Assembly (NCBI GenBank): GCA_041736625.1
Contig: JBGSTG010000007.1
Coordinates: forward strand, 27,174 to 91,173
From: M3007 sp041736625
GTDB taxonomy: Bacteria; Bacteroidota; Bacteroidia; Chitinophagales; Saprospiraceae
Direction of reading: 5' to 3'
DNA: 64,000 nt
Below are positions 1-8,180 of this stretch, one piece after another. Every line of letters begins with the position of its first letter. Position 1 is the first letter of the stretch. The notes under the pieces are model-generated. The model saw only the letters and a list, made by a program, of their open reading frames with translations. It made no database searches and was not told where the DNA came from. Both the position numbers and the translations under genes were made by a program.

Positions 1-456
1 CACCGTCATCCACAGCGGCAGGTCGAGGCCGATGCCCGACATGAGCCCGGTAAAGTAGTCGCTCCAGGAAATAGCCACCGCGATGTTGCCGATGGCGTAC
101 TCCCACAACAGGTTCCACCCCACAATCCAGGCGGCAATTTCGCCAAACGTAGTGTAGGTGTACGTGTAGGCGCTGCCCGACACGGGCAGGGCCGAGGCGA
201 ACTGGGCGTAACACAGCGCCGAAAATCCGCAGGCTACCGCCGTAAAAATAAACAGCAAAGAAACCGCCGGCCCCGCCGAAGCGCTCGCCGCGCCGATGGT
301 GCTGAAGATGCCGGCGCCGATGATGGCGGCGATGCCCAGCGCCGTGAGGTCGATCACGCGCAGGTTCTTTTGCAGGCCCGCCCCGTGCACATTTTCGGCG
401 GAGGCCAGGGCGTCTTCAAAGGTTTTTCGGCGAAGCAGGTTGTTCCAGATTGACAT
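1..456 (-). CDS. APC-superfamily amino acid permease, N-terminal part
   Basis: The first 152 residues are present, starting at the ATG complementary to 454-456; the gene runs off the left edge. After a hydrophilic N-terminus of about 33 residues there is a transmembrane helix with the motif IIGAGIFSTIG, the substrate-binding glycine loop of APC transporters. Two or three further hydrophobic segments follow, with an aromatic-rich WIVGWNLLWEYAIGN stretch. Known families with this layout (cationic amino acid transporter / YfnA type) import amino acids across the inner membrane, usually by proton symport. The substrate cannot be told from this part. The downstream neighbour on the same strand is outside the window; the methyltransferase gene upstream is separated by 51 bases and probably unrelated in function. 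Confidence 0.85.
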   Translation of the reverse strand, partial: MSIWNNLLRRKTFEDALASAENVHGAGLQKNLRVIDLTALGIAAIIGAGIFSTIGAASASAGPAVSLLFIFTAVACGFSALCYAQFASALPVSGSAYTYTYTTFGEIAAWIVGWNLLWEYAIGNIAVAISWSDYFTGLMSGIGLDLPLWMTV

Positions 457-507
457 GGGCGAGCGTACAGCGTTTCGTTTTTATCCGGGCAAATATGCGC
501 ATTTGCG

Positions 508-1311
508 CTATGGCTTGTGCGCCCGGATGGAAAAAACCATCGGAATAATGTCTTCCAACCCTTGAATCCGGTAGCGACCGTGTTCGTCGCGGACGGTTTT
601 CTGAAAACAATTGAACGGCGAGTAGGGGTACTCGTGCAGGAATTCGATCACCAGGCCGGCGCCGGCGAGGCTGCTGATCACCTCGCCCAGGGGGTGGTTC
701 CAGCTGTGGTCGCGGTACCGGATCGGCTCGCCGGCGTGATCGGTGTAGGTGCCGGTGTTGTCAAGTGAAATAACGCCGGCGTTGAAGTACGGATAGGTAA
801 ACCGCTCGAACGCGTCGTTGAACATCCAGACCATGGGGTGGAACTCGGCGATGTAAAAAACGCCGCCTGAAGGTAGGAAATGGGCGATCACAGCCGCCCA
901 CCGGGAGAGGTCGGGCAGCCAGCCGATTGTGCCGTAAGACGTGAACACAATGTCGAACGCGCCGCTCAGGTATTGGGGCAGGTCGTAGAGGTTGCAACAG
1001 ACGAAGTGGGCGTCGAGCCCCTGTTCGGCAGCCAGCATCCGGGCCTGTTCGATGGCGGCGTCGGAGAGGTCGGCACCGGTCACCTGTGCGCCGAGGCGCG
1101 CCCAGGAGAGGGTATCCTGGCCGAAATGGCACTGCAGGTGCAGGAGGCGTTTGCCGGCGACATCGCCCAGTTCGTGCAACTCAATGGGCGTCAGGCTGGT
1201 TTGGCCCTTCTTCCAGCCTTCGAGGTTGTAAAAATCGGACTGCAGGTGGACGCCGGTGCGCAGGTTCCAGGCATGGCGGTTGTCTTCGAAGTAATCGAGG
1301 TCGTTTTGCAT
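508..1311 (-). CDS. Class I SAM-dependent methyltransferase
   Basis: A 267-residue cytoplasmic protein. Residues about 55-165 form a Rossmann-type methyltransferase core: motif I reads HLQCHFGQDTLSWA (a variant of the usual GxGxG loop), followed by an acidic end of strand beta-2 (TGADLSDAAIEQA), motif II-like CNLYDLP and then VFTSYGTIGWLPD. The N-terminal 40 residues (DNRHAWNLRT, QSDFYNLEGW) are typical of a Bacteroidota methyltransferase group that starts with a Trp/Tyr-rich cap. The acceptor substrate is not recognisable. No signal peptide or membrane segment is seen. It lies 5 bases downstream of the PIN toxin gene on the same strand, so it could be co-transcribed with the toxin-antitoxin pair, though the higher GC content of this gene suggests separate histories. 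Confidence 0.85.
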   Translation of the reverse strand: MQNDLDYFEDNRHAWNLRTGVHLQSDFYNLEGWKKGQTSLTPIELHELGDVAGKRLLHLQCHFGQDTLSWARLGAQVTGADLSDAAIEQARMLAAEQGLDAHFVCCNLYDLPQYLSGAFDIVFTSYGTIGWLPDLSRWAAVIAHFLPSGGVFYIAEFHPMVWMFNDAFERFTYPYFNAGVISLDNTGTYTDHAGEPIRYRDHSWNHPLGEVISSLAGAGLVIEFLHEYPYSPFNCFQKTVRDEHGRYRIQGLEDIIPMVFSIRAHKP

Positions 1312-1316
1312 GATTA

Positions 1317-1739
1317 CTAGTCTATTCCTAAAAGGCCCCTCAAGTCCTCCAATCTAATGGTTTGGACTTTAGGAAACTGGATATTTTTTAACACTTGAAA
1401 ATGTTTATCATGTGTTACTATAAAATCGGCTTGTCCGGCGACAGCGCAGTCCACAAATTTATCGTCATCCGGGTCTGCTTCTATTAAACTCCAACGATAA
1501 TGCGGGTTGATTAATTCCACATTGGAGAACTCCAGAAGAAAGTCGAGCCGTTCACCCGACAGATCTGCTCCGTACCTGTGTATACTCTTTTCCAGATATT
1601 CTGTAAGAATTTCATTGCTGACCAAAAGTGTATAACGTTGGTTCATAATGGCTTCAAACACCCACCAGTATTTATGGTGTGGCAAAATAGATACCAGAAA
1701 AACATTGGTGTCCAGAACAAGTCGAGGTTTACCGGCCAT
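1317..1739 (-). CDS. PIN-domain ribonuclease toxin of a type II toxin-antitoxin pair
   Basis: 140 residues, the size of the COG1569 PIN toxins. The acidic metal-binding residues expected of PIN nucleases are visible: D9 in LVLDTNVF, a glutamate in NEILTEYLE, the acidic run EADPDDDKFVDCA, and a final aspartate in VTHDKHF. These would hold Mg2+ or Mn2+ for single-strand RNA cleavage. The start codon overlaps the end of the upstream antitoxin gene by 11 bases, the arrangement expected for coupled toxin-antitoxin translation. The gene is visibly more AT-rich than the methyltransferase beside it, in keeping with acquisition by transfer. Its RNA target cannot be inferred from sequence. Confidence 0.85.
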   Translation of the reverse strand: MAGKPRLVLDTNVFLVSILPHHKYWWVFEAIMNQRYTLLVSNEILTEYLEKSIHRYGADLSGERLDFLLEFSNVELINPHYRWSLIEADPDDDKFVDCAVAGQADFIVTHDKHFQVLKNIQFPKVQTIRLEDLRGLLGID

Positions 1740-1950
1740 CTTCGTCCAGCCATTTGTCTAGGTCTGCATCTGTGATATGGCGTGCTTTTGCAGCTTCAGC
1801 AACCTTTTCGGTGAATCGTGACGCGAAGAATCTGGCAAGAAGGTTTTTCAACTCAATAAGTTCTGCTTCGGATGGTTCAAATGAATATATTTTAAGCAAC
1901 TCTAGCTGGAGTGCGCTTAATTTCTGGCTGGATTGATTTGTTTGCGTCAT
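1729..1950 (-). CDS. Probable antitoxin partner of the PIN toxin
   Basis: 73 residues from the ATG complementary to 1948-1950; an in-frame start 27 codons further upstream would add a hydrophobic, cysteine-containing stretch and is less likely. The protein is mostly helical, with a leucine-rich first half (LSALQLELLKIYS), a segment ELKNLLARFFASRF and a C-terminus ending DADLDKWLDEDGR. Small proteins ending in a D-x-W-L-x-E motif before a PIN gene are a common antitoxin arrangement in Bacteroidota. I do not see a clear DNA-binding domain. Assignment rests on size, the C-terminal motif and the 11-base overlap with the toxin. Confidence 0.7.
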   Translation of the reverse strand: MTQTNQSSQKLSALQLELLKIYSFEPSEAELIELKNLLARFFASRFTEKVAEAAKARHITDADLDKWLDEDGR

Positions 1951-2146
1951 ATCTGCGGTGTTTAGCTTCTTGTAAAACAAACATTCAAGATGTTTTGCTG
2001 CAAATATGACCCAATAAACCAGATTATGCAAGTGTAGCGTCCAACGAATGCCCCTTTTTCCGGCGCAAAAGACCGCTGCATGGTGTTACGACCCGTTTGT
2101 TAGTTAAACTTTTTTTAAAGTTGGCCCTTCGGATACCCCTGCTGTG

Positions 2147-2176
2147 TTGATTTAGGTTTAGCAATGACTACTTTTG
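2147..2176 (+). promoter_or_regulatory. Bacteroidota-type promoter for the thioredoxin-fold gene
   Basis: TTG at 2147-2149 and an exact TAnnTTTG box (TACTTTTG) at 2169-2176 are 19 bases apart, matching the Bacteroidota -33/-7 consensus. The box ends only 9 bases before the ATG at 2186, so the predicted transcript has almost no leader. The 2041-2146 region upstream shows no gene. Confidence 0.6.
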
Positions 2177-2185
2177 TACGTTGAA

Positions 2186-2965
2186 ATGAAAAAATTGCTT
2201 GTCGATATGCGTTTGCTGTTGTTGATATGGCTGCTGGGTTGCGGGATAGGGTGGGCCCAGCCAACCCCACGCCCGGGCCAGACCATTAAGATTTCTCCGA
2301 TGAGCACCTCCCTGTACCCGGAATCCAAGCAACCCAAAAACGCCAAAACCAGAACCATTTTCCCGGAAACCTCCGCCGTATCGCCGGCTACCTTGCAGCC
2401 CGCCGGCTCAACCACCGCGCCGGTGTCTAATGCAGCTAAAGACCCGCGCCAGGACTCCCGAAGCAGCAACCTCTCCACACCCCAGACCGCGCCGGCACTC
2501 ACCAGGCCCGCCGAGCCGATCGGCGTACAGTGGATGACCATCGAAGAAGCCGTTTCACTGCAAAAGGGAGAGCGGCGGAAAATATTTGTCGAGGTGTACG
2601 CTGACGGGTGCAGTGAATGCAAAAAAATGGATCTGACTACCTTCGGCAACGCCGCCGTGTGCGACTACCTGAACCAGCACTACTACCCTGTGCGCTTCAA
2701 CGCCGAAGAAAAAGAAAGCATCGATTATAAAGGGAAGACTTACCGGTACGAGCGCACCGCCACCACCGGACACCACGAGCTCGCCGCTGAATGGCTGCTG
2801 AACAGGCTGAACTTCCCCACCTGCGTTTTTCTGGATGAGAACCTGAACCTGATCCAACCTATTCCCGGTTACCAGGACGCCGAGAAATTGCTCACCATCC
2901 TTGAATACTTCGGAACCGACAGCCATCGGACTACCCCTTGGGAGACGTTTGAGAAACAACACTGA
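2186..2965 (+). CDS. Secreted thioredoxin-fold protein with CxxC
   Basis: 259 residues from ATG 2186; an in-frame TTG 12 bases upstream lies inside the promoter box and is unlikely. Residues 1-24 are a signal peptide (KK, hydrophobic run, cut after GWAQ). Residues 25-110 are a Pro/Ser/Thr-rich linker. Residues 115-250 are a thioredoxin-like domain: VEVYADGCSECKKMD gives the redox pair C142/C145, and NFPTCVFLDE supplies the cis-proline loop. Proteins of this thioredoxin_7/DUF255-like layout act as periplasmic disulfide or thiol-reducing proteins in Bacteroidota. The partner is not evident from the neighbours. A conserved hairpin element starts 4 bases after the stop. Confidence 0.8.
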   Translation: MKKLLVDMRLLLLIWLLGCGIGWAQPTPRPGQTIKISPMSTSLYPESKQPKNAKTRTIFPETSAVSPATLQPAGSTTAPVSNAAKDPRQDSRSSNLSTPQTAPALTRPAEPIGVQWMTIEEAVSLQKGERRKIFVEVYADGCSECKKMDLTTFGNAAVCDYLNQHYYPVRFNAEEKESIDYKGKTYRYERTATTGHHELAAEWLLNRLNFPTCVFLDENLNLIQPIPGYQDAEKLLTILEYFGTDSHRTTPWETFEKQH

Positions 2966-2969
2966 GTGA

Positions 2970-3030
2970 GTGTCGAATGGTGTGTACGCTTGGTAACCCG
3001 TGGAAGCCAGGCGTACACGCTATTCGACAC
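2970..3030 (+). repeat. Interspersed hairpin element, copy 1
   Basis: A 61-base imperfect inverted repeat: outer arms GTGTCGAAT (2970-2978) and ATTCGACAC (3022-3030), inner arms GTGTACGC and GCGTACAC around a TTGG/CCAG stem. A near-identical element lies at 11188-11254. Both copies start within about 10 bases after the stop codon of a plus-strand gene, so they may work as transcript 3' ends, but there is no T-run. Confidence 0.75.
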
Positions 3031-3064
3031 GCACCACGCGCCATTCGGCACTCGAAATTCCTGT

Positions 3065-3072
3065 TATCTTTG
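3065..3072 (+). promoter_or_regulatory. -7 promoter box for the AAA-nuclease gene
   Basis: TATCTTTG matches TAnnTTTG exactly and ends 8 bases before the ATG at 3081. No convincing TTG/TTTG -33 element is seen at the right distance, so this is a half-match. It also argues against an earlier start: an in-frame ATG at 3000 would lie upstream of the promoter and inside the hairpin repeat. Confidence 0.45.
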
Positions 3073-3080
3073 CCAAACGT

Positions 3081-4634
3081 ATGGCCCGATTTTTCAACAC
3101 CACCGGATTTTGCAACCCCGCTGACCACTACATGGTCGCGCCCTTTCGGGGTCTGTACGACGACATCTACCGCCTGATTGAGTCCAAGCAGTTTTTGGTG
3201 CTGCACGCGCCGCGCCAGACGGGCAAGACCACCTTCCTGCACGCCCTGGCCCACCGACTCAACCAGGAGGGCAAGTACATCGGTATGGTATTCTCCGTGG
3301 AGACGGCCGGGGTGCCGAGCTTTACGCAGGAACAGGCCAACGAAAACATGGTCAATGCCCTGTACCGCATGGCGCCCATGTTTCTGCCCGAGTCCGAGCG
3401 CCCGGTGGCGCCCCGGCATCCCGTTACGTTGAATGACTACCTGAACAACTGGTCGCTCGCACAAAGTAAACCCATCGTCCTGCTCGTCGACGAAGCCGAT
3501 TCGCTGTGGGACGACGTGCTGGTGGCCTTCCTGCGCCAGATGCGCGACGGCTTCCAGTTGCGCCCCACAGGTTTTCCGCAGTCGGTGGCCCTCGTGGGCC
3601 TGCGCGACATCCGGGAGTACCGCATGAAAGCGCGGGACGACAATCCGTCGCTGGGCAGCGGCTCCCCGTTCAACGTGAAAGCCAAGTCGTTTTTTTTACC
3701 TGTATTTACCAGGGAAGAGGTACGGGGCCTTTTGCAGGAACACACCAACGACACCGGGCAGGCGTTTACCGAAGCGGTTTTTGAAAAAATATACGCATTT
3801 TCCGGCGGCCAACCCTGGCTGACCAACGCCCTGGCGAATGAGATCGTGGCGGAATTATTAAACAACGACTACTCCCAACCCATCACGCCCGACATGGTGG
3901 AAACGGCCAGGGAAAACCTCATCGCGCAGCGGCAAACGCATTTAGACAGTCTGGTCGACAAGCTCAAGGAAACCCGCGTGCGCCGGGTAGTGATGAGCAT
4001 TATCACGGGCGCCAGCCCTCAATTTGACAACTTTGACGATGCCATGCTGTACTGTCGCGATCTGGGCATCATCGCGCCAGACGCTCCCGTGCGCTTTGCC
4101 AATCCGATTTACCGGGAAATCATAACCCGCATCGTCAACTCCAGCTTTCATTACGGCTTCGACCAGGATATCGTAGATACCCAATGGTACCTGCACCCCG
4201 ATGGCCGCATGGACATGGACAAGCTGCTGCGCGCTTTTGTCGATTTTTACCGACGCCATTCCGAATCGTGGCTCGAGCGTTTTGAGTTCAAGGAAGCTGG
4301 CCATCAGCTCCTGCTCATGGCCTTTTTGCAGCGCATTGTGAACGACGGCGGGCGCATAGAGCGGGAAATGGCCGCAGGCAATGGCCGCACCGATCTGGTG
4401 GTGTTCTGGAAAGACCAGGTGATCCCCTTCGAACTCAAAATCAAGTACGATAAATGGACCAGGGAAGACGGCCTGCGCCAGATCGGCCGCTACATGGACA
4501 AACTGGGCCAGCAACACGGGTACTTAGTGTTGTTTGAACCCAAATCTTCCGAACTGATCCCCTGGGAAGAGCGTCTGCACTGGACGGACGAGACACTGGC
4601 AGACGGGCGACGGGTGACGGTGGTGGAAATGTAG
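3081..4634 (+). CDS. AAA ATPase with C-terminal PD-(D/E)XK nuclease domain
   Basis: 517 residues from ATG 3081. The N-terminal half is a P-loop ATPase: Walker A APRQTGKTT (residues 43-51) and Walker B IVLLVDEAD (D137, E138), followed by a sensor-like VALVGLRD segment and a winged-helix-like region. The C-terminal 120 residues carry a PD-(D/E)XK signature: D438 in GNGRTDLVV and E451-x-K453 in PFELKI, then a QIGRYMDKLG helix that fits the usual Q-x3-Y. This corresponds to the Bacteroidota-rich AAA-ATPase_like plus PDDEXK_9 architecture, whose function is not established; a role in DNA transactions or defence is only inferred. No phage or restriction genes are adjacent. Transcription probably ends near the palindrome at 4636-4656. 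Confidence 0.8.
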   Translation: MARFFNTTGFCNPADHYMVAPFRGLYDDIYRLIESKQFLVLHAPRQTGKTTFLHALAHRLNQEGKYIGMVFSVETAGVPSFTQEQANENMVNALYRMAPMFLPESERPVAPRHPVTLNDYLNNWSLAQSKPIVLLVDEADSLWDDVLVAFLRQMRDGFQLRPTGFPQSVALVGLRDIREYRMKARDDNPSLGSGSPFNVKAKSFFLPVFTREEVRGLLQEHTNDTGQAFTEAVFEKIYAFSGGQPWLTNALANEIVAELLNNDYSQPITPDMVETARENLIAQRQTHLDSLVDKLKETRVRRVVMSIITGASPQFDNFDDAMLYCRDLGIIAPDAPVRFANPIYREIITRIVNSSFHYGFDQDIVDTQWYLHPDGRMDMDKLLRAFVDFYRRHSESWLERFEFKEAGHQLLLMAFLQRIVNDGGRIEREMAAGNGRTDLVVFWKDQVIPFELKIKYDKWTREDGLRQIGRYMDKLGQQHGYLVLFEPKSSELIPWEERLHWTDETLADGRRVTVVEM

Positions 4635-5148
4635 AGAATGTCGACACTCGACATTCCCATGGGTTATTTTACAATTATTTAATATTGGGCATTGGGCTGT
4701 ACGACGCCCGTCCGACAAAAATTCCCTTTTGCGGCATTTATTCAGGTATTTTTTTTCATAAAGATGCTATCGGGGTGTTTCGGCAAAATAAAAATAAAGT
4801 GTTAATGCCGTGCCATCTATATTTTTCCAGCGACTTGGACTTTTTAGCAATACCCGGTACTTTTGTACAGTCATGATACACGCCCGTTTCAGGCAATGCC
4901 CGCCCGGTTCCGGACCGGGTGGCGGATTGCCGGAGCGCGCGCCTAGTCTTCCTGTGTAAGTCTTGCGGAAAGTGAACCAACACATTTTCTCTTCACAGCG
5001 TAGCTTAAACAACCTAAAAGTACGCTAAAAAACCAATTGCCATGAAAAATTTTCTTTTCGGCTTAAATGCCACTTTCTTTCAAAATAAAAGTAGAATAGG
5101 GGGGGTGTTTCCAAAATTTTACATCGAAAATGGGCCAATAGCATTCTA
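4635..5148. other. 514-base intergenic region with an orphan promoter
   Basis: No convincing gene. Features seen: a 9-base-pair palindrome at 4636-4656 (GAATGTCGA, CAC, TCGACATTC) right after the AAA-nuclease gene; a strong promoter match at 4835-4865; a GC hairpin at 4905-4921 (CCCGGT, TCCGG, ACCGGG); and a run of seven G at 5099-5105. A 28-codon ORF at 4873-4959 and a 36-codon ORF starting at ATG 5042 are present but show no recognisable features. The second may matter: one extra base in the G-run would join it to the beta-helix gene that follows. Confidence 0.6.
4835..4865 (+). promoter_or_regulatory. Bacteroidota-type promoter, target uncertain
   Basis: TTG at 4835-4837, 20 bases, then exact TAnnTTTG (TACTTTTG) at 4858-4865. 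The predicted start near 4870 is about 280 bases upstream of the beta-helix gene, so the RNA would be either a long structured leader or a separate small RNA covering the hairpin at 4905-4921. Confidence 0.55.
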
Positions 5149-8115
5149 TTGATTCCCGTCCTTTCTGTTTGGGTATTACTGTTGTCCACTCTGGTGGCCT
5201 ACGGGCAAACCACAACGTGCGGTATCCGGAATTCTTGCTTAAACCCCGCTTTACTCTCAAACTACAAATGCATTGTCAGCAGCGTGTCTTCTCCATTGAC
5301 GTTTTCCTCGCTCATTGCTTCAGGCGATCTACTCGACCAAAATGCGGCTAAAACCACGCCCCAGTATTTGGTGGTGACTGGTCCTTTGGTAGCGGATATC
5401 GCTACCATTCCCAATGGGGGTTACACCTTTGCAAACAATTCAGAAATTATTTTTACCGATGCTGACGGAGGTATTACCGTAGGCATCGGTAGCCAGCTCA
5501 ATCTGAAAGGAACGTATGTTCATGGGTGCGATGCGCTTTGGAACCGCATTCAGGCCAACGCGGCTTCTGTACTGAACATTTCCGACAACAGCATTTTGGA
5601 GAATGCCGCTTATGCCGTTTTTCTAAATCCCGGTTCTACCTTCAACTGTGCGAACACTACATTCAACGGAAACTACATAAGTATTTACGCTGGTGCCTCT
5701 AATCCATCGGGGCCTGCCAATTTGCTTGGCTTCAATGTAAGCGGTTGTACTTTTGACGGTTCGGCAGCATTGCTGAATGCTTATACGCCAAGTGTGTACA
5801 ACCCGTATGGCGGTGTATTCAGCATACCGAATATCGCTATTTTGCTCCATAACGTTTCCAGTGTAAAAGTCGGCAACGAAGCTGGAGGAACGAGCGCGCA
5901 GAACACATTCAGGAATTATACACAAACCATTTACCCGCCTATGGGCCTGAAGGTCATCCATCCCGGCCGGGGGGTGTATGCCGTCAATTCAAATCCGACG
6001 GTGGTAAACTCCCGATTTGTCAATATTGGCGCTGCGGATAACACTAACGTGGGATACGGCGTATCAGCCTTGTCCAATACCAAATCGCATACAATAAATG
6101 TATTCGGGCTTGGTTCAGGGGAAACCGCTACACCCACATTTGAAAACGTGCACCGGGCGGCGTCCATTGTGAATGCAAACCTGTCGTTCAAGGACGCACG
6201 AGTGAAAAATTGTCATGAAGGGGTATTGGTGACCATCGATGAAGGTGTAGCGCTGGTGTTTCAGCCTGGCATCCCGTTTATCGATATTGCCAATAACCGA
6301 ATCGAAGAAATCTGCTCAAACGCCATTCGGCTTTACAAGTCGGCGCCGTCCGGCTCGGCAAAGATCGATAATAACAAAATCGATTTCAACTCCACAAATT
6401 CCAATTGTGGCGTAATAAACCGGGGAATATGGATTGAAAACGACGATGCTACGCCATTGAATGGTCAGGGATACGTGTTGTCCGACAACATCATCACACA
6501 CATAAGCAGCCCGGCACCCACCAGGTTGCAAGCTATTGAAACCAATGGCGTGACCCACATTCGTCACGTGGACAATACGGTGACGGACGAGGACGCCAGC
6601 AACGGGCTGTTCAGTTTTACGGGTATCCAGCTTGGATTGGGTTCACGTGCCCGTCTGGAAGACAACACGGTTACCGGCGTCAAAACCAACTATTTCGTTG
6701 GAACTTCCTCCGGTATCAACAACATCGCCTCCGGCAACGTACTTATGCTGTGCAATACCACCGACGCGGTAAACCGGGGCATCAACTTTAACGGCTTTGA
6801 GTGTGATGCCGCCGATTTTAAGGTGAATACCATGAATACCCATGCCTACGGACTTTACCTCCAGGAAGGTACGCGCATGGGCGACCAGTTTGAAAAACAG
6901 AACTACTGGGAAGGCTCCAGTGGACAGGTGGAGGGCAAGTTTGAGTTTTCTGGGTATGATCCTGGTAATTCGATGGATGTGGCCTTTGTTCAACATTCCC
7001 GGTTCATCATCGACATTCTGGACGAGACCGACGAGCGCTGGGCCAATCCGCGTGAAGTAGATACGGACGACGACAGCGGCAACGTATGGTTTACCGGCTC
7101 GCGCAACAATTACCTGGGCCAGGCGTGTGCGGAGACCATTCCCGGTCCCACGAAGTCCGATAACCTGGTTTTCAACGACTCCTTCCCTGCCTACCGGGGT
7201 TTGGAGAGCAGTATCTGGGAAGCCCGGTTTCACACCTTCGGGCGTCTGTATGAGGACACTACCCTGCGCTCGTCCGCCACGGCAATACTATCCTGGTACA
7301 ACAACCATTACGACAGCACCTACGCTGCCCTGTACCGCATTTACGCCGATATGAACGCCCTGGGGAAACCCAAAACTACGCTGTTGGCCCTGCGAACGAG
7401 CATCGACTCCCTGATTCTGGAACGGGACACCTTGGAGGCAACGTGGTACGCCGCTACGGTGGATTCGGTAAAAGCGGTGCTTTTCACGCAGTTGGAAACC
7501 TTCAGTGAGGACGTGGCGGAAGCTCAAGCCGATCTGGATAGCCTGATGACCCTCGAAACGACGGCGTTCAGCAGCGCTGTGGATGATCTGCGCGACCGCC
7601 TGGACAGCCTCTCCTTAGCCGACACCTGGGAGACCAACCTTGCAGCGGTATTGGACATCGTGCTGGACACCGAACTGGGCACGGATACTCTCACCGGCGC
7701 CCAGGAAGCTGATCTGGACTCTATCGCCCAGCAATGCCGCATGGCAGGCGGCTTCGGCGTGCGGCTGGCTCGGCACGTACTGGGCTACGACCCCACAACG
7801 CAGTTCGCCATCGATACAAGCTGTGTGGCTGAAGAACGTGCTGCCGGCAATTCGCCGAATACTGCGGCTGGAAACACCTGCTTGTTCCCCAACCCGGCCG
7901 GCAACACTTTCTACCTGGCGTTCGAGCAGCCGGCCCTCAATCGCGAAGTACGCGTATTCGATCCGCTGGGACGGATGGTAGCCCATACCAACAACGCCAA
8001 CGGCGTGCAGCAACGAATTTCGCTTGATCGCACCGCTGCCGGCTTGTACGTTGTACACGTTATGCACGATGGTGGAAGCTTAGAAGTGCTCAAAGTTTAC
8101 ATCAACAGCAAATAA
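5149..8115 (+). CDS. Secreted beta-helix protein with T9SS type A sorting domain
   Basis: About 988 residues. The N-terminus is a hydrophobic signal sequence (VLSVWVLLLSTLVAYGQ). No ATG is in frame: the frame is open back to 5095, so the start is either TTG 5149 or lies upstream with a missing base in the G7 run. Residues about 90-600 hold repeated short turns such as SILENAAYAVFLNPGST and NRIEEICSNAIRLYKS, typical of right-handed parallel beta-helices. Residues about 740-870 are helical and coiled-coil-like (many D-S-L repeats). The last 75 residues form a T9SS type A signal: PNPAGNTFYLAF, DPLGRMV, GLYVVHV. The protein is expected to cross the outer membrane by the type IX system and be anchored or released. 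A strong terminator follows. Confidence 0.8.
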   Translation: MIPVLSVWVLLLSTLVAYGQTTTCGIRNSCLNPALLSNYKCIVSSVSSPLTFSSLIASGDLLDQNAAKTTPQYLVVTGPLVADIATIPNGGYTFANNSEIIFTDADGGITVGIGSQLNLKGTYVHGCDALWNRIQANAASVLNISDNSILENAAYAVFLNPGSTFNCANTTFNGNYISIYAGASNPSGPANLLGFNVSGCTFDGSAALLNAYTPSVYNPYGGVFSIPNIAILLHNVSSVKVGNEAGGTSAQNTFRNYTQTIYPPMGLKVIHPGRGVYAVNSNPTVVNSRFVNIGAADNTNVGYGVSALSNTKSHTINVFGLGSGETATPTFENVHRAASIVNANLSFKDARVKNCHEGVLVTIDEGVALVFQPGIPFIDIANNRIEEICSNAIRLYKSAPSGSAKIDNNKIDFNSTNSNCGVINRGIWIENDDATPLNGQGYVLSDNIITHISSPAPTRLQAIETNGVTHIRHVDNTVTDEDASNGLFSFTGIQLGLGSRARLEDNTVTGVKTNYFVGTSSGINNIASGNVLMLCNTTDAVNRGINFNGFECDAADFKVNTMNTHAYGLYLQEGTRMGDQFEKQNYWEGSSGQVEGKFEFSGYDPGNSMDVAFVQHSRFIIDILDETDERWANPREVDTDDDSGNVWFTGSRNNYLGQACAETIPGPTKSDNLVFNDSFPAYRGLESSIWEARFHTFGRLYEDTTLRSSATAILSWYNNHYDSTYAALYRIYADMNALGKPKTTLLALRTSIDSLILERDTLEATWYAATVDSVKAVLFTQLETFSEDVAEAQADLDSLMTLETTAFSSAVDDLRDRLDSLSLADTWETNLAAVLDIVLDTELGTDTLTGAQEADLDSIAQQCRMAGGFGVRLARHVLGYDPTTQFAIDTSCVAEERAAGNSPNTAAGNTCLFPNPAGNTFYLAFEQPALNREVRVFDPLGRMVAHTNNANGVQQRISLDRTAAGLYVVHVMHDGGSLEVLKVYINSK

Positions 8116-8132
8116 TTTTCAACCTTAACTCA

Positions 8133-8174
8133 GCCGACACGGGTGGCCTTCACCCGTGTCGGCATTTCATTTTT
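8133..8174 (+). terminator. Rho-independent-type terminator
   Basis: A perfect 13-base-pair stem, GCCGACACGGGTG at 8133-8145 and its complement at 8151-8163, encloses a 5-base loop and is followed by ATTTCATTTTT. It sits 17 bases after the beta-helix stop codon. Confidence 0.85.
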
Positions 8175-8180
8175 GTGCTC

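Noticed and set aside
4636..4656. Terminator for the AAA-nuclease gene
   Set aside because: The palindrome has a good stem but a 3-base loop and no T-run directly after it, so it was described only as a palindrome.
4873..4959. 28-codon ORF after the orphan promoter
   Set aside because: Pro/Gly/Arg composition reflects the GC hairpin; no sign of a leader peptide with regulatory codons.
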